A program made the translations under genes and the position numbers. Shown in pieces: positions 1-5,440 of a DNA stretch of 6,390 nucleotides (its first letter is position 1; every line of letters starts with the position of its first letter). The stretch is from an uncultured Ruminococcus sp. Lineage in GTDB: Bacteria > Bacillota > Clostridia > Oscillospirales > Ruminococcaceae. The stretch lies in assembly GCA_900553675.1 (NCBI GenBank), contig USEH01000125.1, positions 1-6,390 of the forward strand, read 5' to 3'. The notes under the pieces were generated by a model. That model saw only the letters and a list, made by a program, of their open reading frames with translations. It was not told the DNA's origin and made no database searches.

Positions 1-114
1 ATAAGATCTGTCGGTGTGCGATGCGGCTTCGGCTCCGAGGACGAGCTTAAAGAATATAAAGCGGATTATATCGTGCCTGAATTTTCCGATATTTTAAACA
101 TAATAATGGAATGA
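1..114 (+). CDS. HAD-family hydrolase (phosphoglycolate phosphatase-like), C-terminal fragment
   Basis: Only the last 37 codons and the TGA stop are in the window; the gene begins upstream. The frame reads VGVRCGFGSEDEL, then KADYIVPEFSDIL, and ends NIIME. This matches the usual tail of HAD phosphatases of the Gph/PGP type, where a G-(V/I)-x-x-G-(F/Y)-G segment is followed by an acidic EL pair, an A-D-(Y/F)-I-V segment and a final (E/D)-L/I-x-x-(I/L)-L helix. These enzymes hydrolyse small phosphate esters in the cytoplasm. The catalytic DxD motif and the other active-site motifs lie outside the window, so the substrate cannot be judged. No clear terminator follows, so some read-through into the DUF1540 gene is possible. 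It shows no link to the hemicellulose genes. Confidence 0.75.
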   Translation: MRSVGVRCGFGSEDELKEYKADYIVPEFSDILNIIME

Positions 115-144
115 CAGTCCTGTTATATTTTTCGGCTTTCCGGT

Positions 145-150
145 TATAAT
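145..150 (+). promoter_or_regulatory. Possible -10 element for the DUF1540 gene
   Basis: A perfect TATAAT lies 55 bp before the DUF1540 start, in the gap after the HAD gene. At 16-18 bp upstream I see only AT-rich sequence (around TTATAT), not a good -35, and there is no TGn extension. It may be a weak promoter or chance in AT-rich DNA. Confidence 0.35.
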
Positions 151-204
151 AATGTGCGTAAAGACAACTTTACTCATATTTATTTCTGAAAGGAAGTACG
201 AAAA

Positions 205-375
205 ATGGGAACAGAACACGCAAACAAGTGCATCGCATGTTCAATAACGAACTGTAAGCATCACTGCTGCTGTGCGGATTACTGCTCACTCGATCATATC
301 CAGATCGGCACACACGAGGCAGACCCCACTCAGAAGGCTTGCACAGACTGCAAGTCATTTGAACTGAAGGCGTAA
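205..375 (+). CDS. DUF1540 domain small Cys-rich protein (56 aa)
   Basis: A 56-residue protein with nine cysteines (C9, C12, C17, C21-C23, C27, C46, C49) and paired histidines H19-H20. The order is C-x2-C, then TNCKHH, CCCADYCSLDHIQIG, a short spacer, and ACTDCKSF. This is the DUF1540 pattern: an N-C-x-(Y/H)-(N/H) core, a C-x-(A/L)-x-x-I-x-(I/V)-G middle and a T-x-C-x-(S/T)-F end. The family is common in Clostridia and is thought to bind a metal through its cysteines; its function is unknown. The ATG is preceded by AAAGGAAG (189-196) with an 8-nt gap, a strong ribosome binding site. There is no signal peptide or membrane segment, so it is probably cytoplasmic. A hairpin terminator follows 15 bp after the stop. 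It is a complete gene too short for many ORF callers. Confidence 0.88.
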   Translation: MGTEHANKCIACSITNCKHHCCCADYCSLDHIQIGTHEADPTQKACTDCKSFELKA

Positions 376-390
376 ACAACCATATAAAAA

Positions 391-419
391 GGCTCCCGGA
401 GTATTTCGCTCCGGGAGTC
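391..419. terminator. Bidirectional intrinsic terminator between DUF1540 and the GH5 gene
   Basis: An 11-bp stem (391-401 with 409-419, one G-U pair) built on GGCTCCCGGAG closes a 7-nt loop. On the plus strand it is followed by ATTTTAT. On the minus strand the five A's at 386-390 supply a U5 tail. It sits between the convergent stops at 375 and 445 and can serve both genes. Confidence 0.85.
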
Positions 420-444
420 ATTTTATAAAGAGGTAATTACTTTG

Positions 445-1584
445 TTATACGTTTCTTTCGGTTTCCTTTGCTGCCATAAGTCCGTCCAGTAAATCCTTAT
501 CCTTGAACGTACAGGTCGTGCGGTCATAGAATACATCGGTTACATCCCACAGCACAGGGAGCATACCTCTCGAATATGCCTCCTTGCAGACGCTTGAAAG
601 ATATAGATTAATGTATTTTGCCTGCTTGTTCTTTGTTGTCCAGCCATATTCACCTATAATAACGGGGATACCCTTGTCTACAAAGGTAGTTTTCATCATA
701 TCCATATACTTTGTGAGCAGCTTTTTGTCGGCTTCACTGCCCCACGTTGTCTGTGCCTTGCCCCAGCTTGCGTCCTTTTCAAGAATCGCAAAGGTCGAGG
801 GTGTATAATAGTGTACCGATACTGCACAGCGGTTTTCCGGATCGGCAGGCATCTTGTAAAGCTCGTCACAGGTAAGGTCAATATCTGTATTGTATCCTGC
901 AATAAGCAGATGACGCTTGCCGTTATTTTTGCCCGAAGCCCTTACTATATCAACAAACTTCTGATTGATTTTGTTGAACATATCAAATGCTTCAGCTTTG
1001 CCCTGAGTGCCGCCGTATCTGTTCCACAGCTTGTCGAAGCCGACCTCGTTCATGGATTCAAACATCAGCTTTTCGCCGTAGTCCTTGAATCTTTCGCAGA
1101 TTTGCTTCCACATCTTTTCGTAAAGCTCCATGGCGGCGGCTTCGTCGTCGTAGAACTTCTCCGACCAGCCGTCGTGATGTGAATTGAGTATGCAGTACAT
1201 TCCGCTGTCGAGAATCCAGCCAGCCACTTCCTCAACTCTGTCGATAAAGTCGGCGTTGATGCTGCCGTCCTTGTCCATAAGCACCGTCCACGAAACCGGA
1301 AGCCTCATAACTCCGAATCCGGCGTCGGCATAGCCCTGTATTATCTTTTTCGTGATGATAGGGCTGCCCCAGGCTGTTTCCTGACCGGGAACGTCGTGGA
1401 ACCAGTCTCCGGTGCTGTCAAAGGTGTTGCCAAGGTTGATACCAACCCCCATATCCTCAACAATTTCCATTGTGGTGCGCTCGCCGATTTCACTCTGAGC
1501 AGGTGAGGATGCACAGGCGCAGAGCGATGCGGCAGTCATAATCATTGTCAGCGCGATTACAACGCTTATAATTTTTTTCAACAC
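445..1584 (-). CDS. GH5 family endo-glycanase lipoprotein (GH5_4-like)
   Basis: A secreted clan GH-A glycoside hydrolase, expected to cut internal beta-1,4 bonds of glucan, xyloglucan or glucomannan by a retaining mechanism. Numbering is from a GTG start at 1584 (379 aa). The ORF can open at a TTG at 1602, but the Shine-Dalgarno AAAGGAG (1593-1599) lies inside that extension, 8 nt before the GTG (11 nt before the next codon, TTG). A hydrophobic signal segment ends in the lipobox-like LCAC, lipidated Cys about residue 24. GH5 landmarks in order: GINLGNTFD (about 48-56), ETAWGSP, MRLPVSW with conserved R94, LNSHHDGW (H136, H137), FESMNE with acid/base E180, HYYTPSTF (H258, Y259), IIGEYG with nucleophile E312, and LWD with W346. 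GINLGNTFD plus ETAWGSP resembles subfamily GH5_4. There is no carbohydrate-binding module. The gene has its own promoter and is the third lipoprotein of the block. The subfamily and exact substrate are inferred. Confidence 0.92.
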   Translation of the reverse strand: MLKKIISVVIALTMIMTAASLCACASSPAQSEIGERTTMEIVEDMGVGINLGNTFDSTGDWFHDVPGQETAWGSPIITKKIIQGYADAGFGVMRLPVSWTVLMDKDGSINADFIDRVEEVAGWILDSGMYCILNSHHDGWSEKFYDDEAAAMELYEKMWKQICERFKDYGEKLMFESMNEVGFDKLWNRYGGTQGKAEAFDMFNKINQKFVDIVRASGKNNGKRHLLIAGYNTDIDLTCDELYKMPADPENRCAVSVHYYTPSTFAILEKDASWGKAQTTWGSEADKKLLTKYMDMMKTTFVDKGIPVIIGEYGWTTKNKQAKYINLYLSSVCKEAYSRGMLPVLWDVTDVFYDRTTCTFKDKDLLDGLMAAKETERNV

Positions 1585-1619
1585 GAATATTGCTCCTTTC
1601 AAGCCGAGTTGTTTCTCCT

Positions 1620-1648
1620 ATTATAAACGATATTGAAAGCGCCGTCAA
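1620..1648 (-). promoter_or_regulatory. Sigma-70-type promoter of the GH5 gene
   Basis: On the minus strand TTGACG (1643-1648) is followed by 17 nt and a perfect TATAAT (1620-1625). The expected transcript start near 1613 gives a leader of about 30 nt with the AAAGGAG site. This makes the GH5 gene an independent transcription unit downstream of the mannanase terminator. Confidence 0.85.
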
Positions 1649-1696
1649 GTAACGATATTATATAAAATGAAATAATATTAAACAGTACCGAGCAGA

Positions 1697-1755
1697 ATTA
1701 GTGCTTAAAATGCAGAAAGGCTCCCGTTGTTATTGAAACGGGAGCCGGCACTAAT
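1697..1755 (-). terminator. Terminator after the GH26 gene, with an outer 8-bp stem
   Basis: The core is a perfect 10-bp stem (1719-1728 with 1737-1746, GGCTCCCGTT against its complement) and an 8-nt loop, starting 16 bp past the GH26 stop. On the minus strand the tail reads TTTCTGCATTTT, which is moderately U-rich. A second perfect 8-bp pairing (ATTAGTGC 1697-1704 with GCACTAAT 1748-1755) encloses hairpin and tail. The plus side lacks a T tract, so it acts on minus-strand transcripts. Confidence 0.8.
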
Positions 1756-1762
1756 AAACATA

Positions 1763-3316
1763 TCAGAATTTCGGAAGCTCGTCGCGAGTGATGATAACCT
1801 CGCTGTTATAAACCTTTTCCATCATATAATAGTCGGTGAATGCGTCGGAAAGCTCCGGCGTGCCGTTTTTAACTATAAAATCCCAGTTCCATACCGCAAA
1901 CCAGAGCCAGTAGGCGTTGTCGCGGACAATTAAATCAGGGTCGGGCATGGTGGCACATTCGCTCATGGTTACCATTTTAACTCCGTCCGTCCATCCGTGC
2001 ATATCAGAAAGCATAGCGGGGGATGCTCCGTAGTCGTGAGCGGCGTTGTAGATGTCTATCGCGGCTATGTCAACGTATTCGTCTCCTGGGTACCATTCGC
2101 CGCTTTGGGCGTTCCAGACCCAAATAAGGTTGTCAAGCTCGAAATAGTCGGTCATGCGCTCATACATCAGCTTCCAAAGCCATTTATAAGCCTCCGCACC
2201 GGAGCCGCCCCACCAGAACCATCCGCCGGAAGCCTCGTGCAAAGGTCTCCAAAGAACTGTTACGTTGTTGTCCTCAAGCTTTTGCATCAGTGATGAGATG
2301 TAGTCGATATCGCTGACAAGCTTATAAGCTTCCTCGGTGATTTCGCCGCTTTTGTAGAGCTTTTTGATTTCTTTTAAGCTCATGTGGGCAAGGTCCTTGT
2401 CGGTAACCGCATTTGAAAGCCTGAAGCTTGTTTTGTCGGTGTTGAAATCGTTGCCGTTGCAAGGCGAATGCCAGTGCCAGTCGTAGACCACAAGTCCGCC
2501 GTCCTTGCTCCATTCAATCGCAAGGTCGTAATCCTTTGCGGGACGGTCGTTTTTGAAGCCCATGTTCGGACTGTCAAAAATGAAATCAAACGTTCTGACT
2601 GCCGGATATTTTCCAAGACCCTTGTAAAGCGCGTCGGTTTCGGTGTTGTTGCCATAGTCGGTGCATTGTCCCGCAAGAACGCGCTTGCCGTATATCGCCC
2701 TTAAATACTGATAAATATTCTGTGTTTTCAGGTTGGCATATTTGTTTGAAAGAGTTTCCGCCATGCCGGTGTATAAATCGTCGCTGAGCGAGCTGCCGTT
2801 TTCGATTTTTATAGAATCAAGCGAGAACCAACTCCAGCCCGAACCTAAGGTTATGGTGTTTGTTCCTTTTTCAAGAAAAACGCCGTCTACGGTGCTTTCA
2901 ACCCAGTCTCCGGCTTCGGAATATATGTCGAACACCTTTTTGCCGTTAAAGCGAAGCTCGTTTTCCTTGTGAGCGTCTGCGCGGTGGCGGACGGTTATCA
3001 TATAAAACTGATCCGACGGAATTTCAACGGTCATCTTAAATCCCGAATTGTCGGATACATCCACATATCCCTCGCCGGAATATCCCTTTGTTGAGGCTTT
3101 TGCGGTCGCACCGTTTGAAAGATTGCCGTCCTCGGCTTCAAGCAGACAGCTGAAATCTTTTTCCTTGATGCCGTCAAATGTGAGCTTTTCAAAGCTGTAG
3201 CTTTCGGCAGGTATAACGTCCTCGGGGTCTACAAGCTTTCTTGAAGAGCTGAATCCGCATGAGGTCAGAAGTATAACCACTGCCGGCAGCAGGGCAATAA
3301 TCTTATGTAATTGCAT
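1763..3316 (-). CDS. CBM35-GH26 beta-mannanase lipoprotein
   Basis: A secreted endo-beta-1,4-mannanase candidate of 517 aa, numbered from the ATG at 3316. An in-frame TTG at 3340 adds 8 codons, but the ribosome binding site GAAAGGA lies within that extension, 7 nt before the ATG. Residues 1-20 form a signal peptide with lipobox LTSC, so C20 is the predicted lipid anchor. Residues 57-172 look like a CBM35 jelly roll: LLEAEDG start, GYVDVS, ITVRHRA, LRFNGKKVF, then GTNTITL and LDSIKIE. Residues about 190-517 are the GH26 TIM barrel: YGKRVLAGQ, VVYDWHWHSP (H281, H283), WRPLHEASGGWFWWG with acid/base E361, LIWVWNAQ, and VTMSECATMPDPD with nucleophile E453. Both catalytic glutamates are present, so it should be active. 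GH26 is mostly mannanase, with a minority of lichenase or xylanase activities. It lies 52 bp downstream of the esterase gene with no terminator between, which suggests one operon. Confidence 0.93.
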   Translation of the reverse strand: MQLHKIIALLPAVVILLTSCGFSSSRKLVDPEDVIPAESYSFEKLTFDGIKEKDFSCLLEAEDGNLSNGATAKASTKGYSGEGYVDVSDNSGFKMTVEIPSDQFYMITVRHRADAHKENELRFNGKKVFDIYSEAGDWVESTVDGVFLEKGTNTITLGSGWSWFSLDSIKIENGSSLSDDLYTGMAETLSNKYANLKTQNIYQYLRAIYGKRVLAGQCTDYGNNTETDALYKGLGKYPAVRTFDFIFDSPNMGFKNDRPAKDYDLAIEWSKDGGLVVYDWHWHSPCNGNDFNTDKTSFRLSNAVTDKDLAHMSLKEIKKLYKSGEITEEAYKLVSDIDYISSLMQKLEDNNVTVLWRPLHEASGGWFWWGGSGAEAYKWLWKLMYERMTDYFELDNLIWVWNAQSGEWYPGDEYVDIAAIDIYNAAHDYGASPAMLSDMHGWTDGVKMVTMSECATMPDPDLIVRDNAYWLWFAVWNWDFIVKNGTPELSDAFTDYYMMEKVYNSEVIITRDELPKF

Positions 3317-3368
3317 AATTATATCCTTTCGTGTAAACAAAAGCTTGTCCTTTGCAAATAGTGTTTGT

Positions 3369-4253
3369 TCAGACCTTGAATATTACTCTGAAGAAATTGT
3401 AAAGGTGCGGTTTAACGCTTGTGTGGTCGTGACCGGTTGATGGCATCACGTGCCAGATGTGTTCAACGTCGTATTCCTCCATAAGCTCATGGTACGACAT
3501 TGGGATTGAGCCAACAACGCCGTCGTTCTGAGCCGCGCTTATAAGAAGCATATACGGCTGGTTTTCGCTCGGCTTCATATCGTTTATGCTCATAAGCTGA
3601 CCCGAACCGTCTGCAGAGACTGTTCCGGGCGCGGGGCATACGGCTCCGATATATCCGAATATTTCGGGATGGGAAAAACCTATGTAAAGCGATTCTCTTC
3701 CGCCCATCGAAAAGCCTGTGACTGCTGTGTTCTCTCTGCCCTTGGCAACCGAGAAATTCTCTTCAATAAAGGGCATAAGGTCGGTGGTAAGGTCGTTTAT
3801 AAAGTTGTCGTATGCCATGTTGTTTTCAAAGTCCATGCCAGTGCACCACGCAAGCCTGTCGGAGCAGAAAATGTAGGGGCAGACAACTATCATTTCCTTT
3901 GCCTCACCGGCATTGACAAGGTTTGTAAGCATTTCAGGGATATTAACTATGTCCCTTGCCATCCAGTCCTCGTTGTCCCAGTAGCCGTGAAGGATATATA
4001 GAACCGGGTATTCCTTGGATTCGTCGTATCCGGCGGGCAGAAGAACATTCACATTTGTATCCCTTCCGGCTGTGGAGGAGAAATATGTGTACTTCTGAAA
4101 CTGCGGATATTCAACTCCCTCGACCTGTTCAAACGCATCCTCCGGAGGCATTTCGACTATCTTGCTCTCGTATTTTTTCATGTACGAGCCGCATCCGGCA
4201 AGAAGGCACGCTGCAGCCGCTGTGGCAGCTATTTTTTTAACGTTTTTGTTCAT
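3369..4253 (-). CDS. CE1/esterase-D-like carbohydrate esterase lipoprotein
   Basis: An alpha/beta-hydrolase of the esterase D (PF00756) type, 294 aa, expected to remove acetyl or feruloyl groups from hemicellulose outside the membrane. In-frame ATGs lie at 4274, 4265 and 4253. GAAAGGA (4266-4272) overlaps the first, abuts the second and lies 12 nt before the third, so 4253 is chosen although the spacing is long. The signal peptide ends in lipobox LAGC (lipidated C21). Family landmarks: NVNVLLPAGYD, YPVLYILHGYWDNEDW (oxyanion region, 82-97), GFSMGG with nucleophile S182, a likely acid D244 in AAQNDG, and GHDH with H275 as the catalytic histidine. All three triad members can be placed. CE1 includes acetyl-xylan and feruloyl esterases; next to a mannanase, deacetylation of mannan is plausible but unproven. 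It is the first gene of the leftward operon, driven from 4341-4369. Confidence 0.88.
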   Translation of the reverse strand: MNKNVKKIAATAAAACLLAGCGSYMKKYESKIVEMPPEDAFEQVEGVEYPQFQKYTYFSSTAGRDTNVNVLLPAGYDESKEYPVLYILHGYWDNEDWMARDIVNIPEMLTNLVNAGEAKEMIVVCPYIFCSDRLAWCTGMDFENNMAYDNFINDLTTDLMPFIEENFSVAKGRENTAVTGFSMGGRESLYIGFSHPEIFGYIGAVCPAPGTVSADGSGQLMSINDMKPSENQPYMLLISAAQNDGVVGSIPMSYHELMEEYDVEHIWHVMPSTGHDHTSVKPHLYNFFRVIFKV

Positions 4254-4338
4254 ACTTGTAAACATTCCTTTCATATAGATTTACTGCTTGAAGATTCTTT
4301 GGATTTGATGTTGGTTGAAATTAATTATTTCTTTTAAA

Positions 4339-4352
4339 AAATGATATCATTT
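4339..4352. promoter_or_regulatory. 14-bp perfect palindrome over the esterase -10 (candidate operator)
   Basis: AAATGATATCATTT is a perfect palindrome that contains the whole -10 hexamer of the esterase promoter. A dimeric repressor bound here would block RNA polymerase. No family can be named, and AT-rich DNA makes chance palindromes more likely. Confidence 0.4.
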
Positions 4353-4369
4353 ATTGTTTATAGTGTCAA
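4341..4369 (-). promoter_or_regulatory. Sigma-70-type promoter of the esterase-mannanase operon
   Basis: On the minus strand a perfect TTGACA (4364-4369) is followed by 17 nt and TATCAT (4341-4346), one mismatch from consensus. The start point near 4334 gives a leader of about 80 nt before the ATG at 4253. It diverges from the regulator promoter, with 126 bp between the two -35 hexamers. Confidence 0.83.
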
Positions 4370-4372
4370 TTA

Positions 4373-4411
4373 AAAATTGTGAATATTATTTTCATTTTTG
4401 AACACAATTTT
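4373..4411. promoter_or_regulatory. 9-bp inverted repeat in the divergent region (candidate operator)
   Basis: AAAATTGTG (4373-4381) and its exact complement CACAATTTT (4403-4411) are separated by 21 bp. The half-site centres are 30 bp apart, close to three helical turns. The near arm starts 4 bp upstream of the esterase -35, a position typical of an activator site. The link to the AraC protein is inferred. Confidence 0.42.
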
Positions 4412-4420
4412 CGTTCAAAA
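4396..4420. promoter_or_regulatory. 8-bp inverted repeat TTTTGAAC/GTTCAAAA (candidate operator)
   Basis: TTTTGAAC (4396-4403) and GTTCAAAA (4413-4420) form a perfect inverted repeat with a 9-bp spacer. It overlaps the right arm of the 4373-4411 repeat. Both could not be occupied freely at once, so this may be an alternative or second site. Confidence 0.4.
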
Positions 4421-4449
4421 GTAAGATATAAAATCACGATTTCCTTTTA

Positions 4450-4465
4450 TATATGGGCACATATA
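4450..4465. promoter_or_regulatory. 16-bp palindrome TATATG-GGCA-CATATA
   Basis: Perfect 6-bp arms flank a 4-bp GC-rich centre, which stands out in the AT-rich divergent region. It shares one base with the next inverted repeat toward the regulator promoter. The role is unknown. Confidence 0.3.
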
Positions 4466-4493
4466 CTTCTTTCGATGTTAAAAATAAAGAAGT
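4465..4493. promoter_or_regulatory. Inverted repeat just upstream of the araC-type promoter
   Basis: ACTTCTTT (4465-4472) and AAAGAAGT (4486-4493) are exact complements, 13 bp apart, with centres 21 bp apart (two helical turns). The right arm ends 2 bp before the -35 of the regulator promoter. A site here could serve autoregulation; this is inference from position. Confidence 0.42.
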
Positions 4494-4495
4494 TA

Positions 4496-4524
4496 TTGAC
4501 AAGAAAATCTTAACATGCTATAAT
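4496..4524 (+). promoter_or_regulatory. Consensus sigma-70-type promoter of the AraC-family gene
   Basis: A perfect TTGACA (4496-4501), 17 nt, then a perfect TATAAT (4519-4524). Transcription should start near 4531, giving a leader of about 50 nt before the ATG at 4581. Such an ideal core promoter suggests either high basal expression or tight negative control. Confidence 0.88.
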
Positions 4525-4580
4525 ATATTAACAAGTAACTTAAACTTGATGTGCGGCTATATTGATTGGCTGGTGAAAAT

Positions 4581-5414
4581 ATGAAAATTAACGGCTGTAT
4601 TTATCCGTATAATATCGAGGCTCGTAAGCTTCCGGTTCACCTTACGGGCATAGGCGGAAGCGAGTGGCAGAACCATGTTGTCAGACCTGAGGGGTATCAG
4701 TGGCATCAGATTCTTTTCAGTGCCGGCGGCAAGGGCGTTTTAAAGTTCGACAATACCCTCGGCGCCATAGATGAAGGTTCCTATTTCTTCCTTCCGGCAA
4801 ACTATCCGCACGAATATTTTCCGGAAAATGTCATGTGGAACGTAACGTGGGTTACATTTGACGGTTATGCCGCCAACCACATATTAAGCCTTTTGGGCAT
4901 GACAAAGCCGATAATCATAAGACCGGAGGATAACGGCACGCTCGAAAAAATCTTCGGAAGAATGTATACGGCTCAGAACTCCGACAAGCTCTACTGCGAC
5001 TTTACCTGCTCGGGGCTGATATACGAATATATTATCGAATTCCGCAGGCATATCGACGATCGCATGAACAAATCGCGAAGCGAACGCAGTAAGCTGCTGA
5101 TAAACGTGCTTGAGTATATCGACGGTCATTTCAACACAGATTTTCCAATGACCTATCTTGCTGAGATAGCCGGAGTAACCCCACAGCATCTCTGCCGCAT
5201 CTTTAAGGACTCACTGAATGTGCGCCCTAATGAATATCTGGCAAAAAAGCGCATTCAGGAGGCAAAACGCCTTATGCAGAACAGTAATATGCCCATTGCC
5301 GATATCGCTGCCGCCTGCGGTTATCCGAACGCAGGGTATTTTAGCACCGTGTTCAAAAAGCTGGAGGGTATAACTCCGGCTGAGTATAGAAGTCAGTCAG
5401 GAATTGTCAAATAA
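4581..5414 (+). CDS. AraC-family transcriptional regulator
   Basis: A 277-aa DNA-binding regulator. The N-terminal part (about 20-105) fits the cupin-like AraC sensor domain: a WHQILFSAGGKGVLKF strand pair, DEGSYFFLPANYPHEYFP (the usual 'pG..~l.p...H.y' region) and WNVTWVTFDG. The C-terminal part (about 172-272) is the double helix-turn-helix: MTYLAEIAGVTPQHLCRIFK, then IADIAAACGYPNAGYFSTVFKK and the ending GITPAEYR, all highly typical. The ATG at 4581 follows GGTGA, a modest ribosome binding site; an in-frame TTG at 4566 has no site and is rejected. It is divergent from the esterase-mannanase operon, so it probably controls that operon in response to a sugar or oligosaccharide. Activation is the commoner mode in the family, but the sequence does not prove it. 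The ligand is unknown. Confidence 0.93.
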   Translation: MKINGCIYPYNIEARKLPVHLTGIGGSEWQNHVVRPEGYQWHQILFSAGGKGVLKFDNTLGAIDEGSYFFLPANYPHEYFPENVMWNVTWVTFDGYAANHILSLLGMTKPIIIRPEDNGTLEKIFGRMYTAQNSDKLYCDFTCSGLIYEYIIEFRRHIDDRMNKSRSERSKLLINVLEYIDGHFNTDFPMTYLAEIAGVTPQHLCRIFKDSLNVRPNEYLAKKRIQEAKRLMQNSNMPIADIAAACGYPNAGYFSTVFKKLEGITPAEYRSQSGIVK

Positions 5415-5416
5415 AA
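5396..5416 (+). repeat. Direct repeat copy 1 (end of araC-type gene)
   Basis: A 21-bp stretch, GTCAGG then AATTGTCAAATAAAA, spans the last codons and stop of the regulator gene. It recurs at 6016-6035 with one base missing and one T-to-C change. The two copies flank the flavin-reductase gene. Confidence 0.6.
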
Positions 5417-5440
5417 ATTTTATATTTAGGAGAGATTGTT

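Noticed and set aside
170..421. 83-residue minus-strand open frame overlapping 205-375
   Set aside because: It is antisense to the DUF1540 gene, has no ribosome binding site or family resemblance, and runs through the terminator hairpin.
811..1182. 123-residue plus-strand open frame inside the GH5 gene
   Set aside because: A reverse-frame shadow of a clear GH5 coding sequence; no recognisable domain and no start signal.
2380..2676. Out-of-frame minus-strand open frame within GH26 (and others at 2322, 2468 and 2733)
   Set aside because: Shadows of the GH26 frame, which carries all catalytic motifs without interruption.
3669..4001. 110-residue plus-strand open frame antisense to the esterase
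   Set aside because: Low-complexity Val/Lys/His composition typical of antisense frames; the esterase on the other strand is intact.
4317..4331. GAAAT/ATTTC short inverted repeat in the esterase leader
   Set aside because: Only 5-bp AT-rich arms; too likely by chance to call an operator or RNA element.
4254..4334. Possible riboswitch in the roughly 80-nt esterase leader
   Set aside because: No conserved aptamer-like helices or terminator/anti-terminator pair can be seen.
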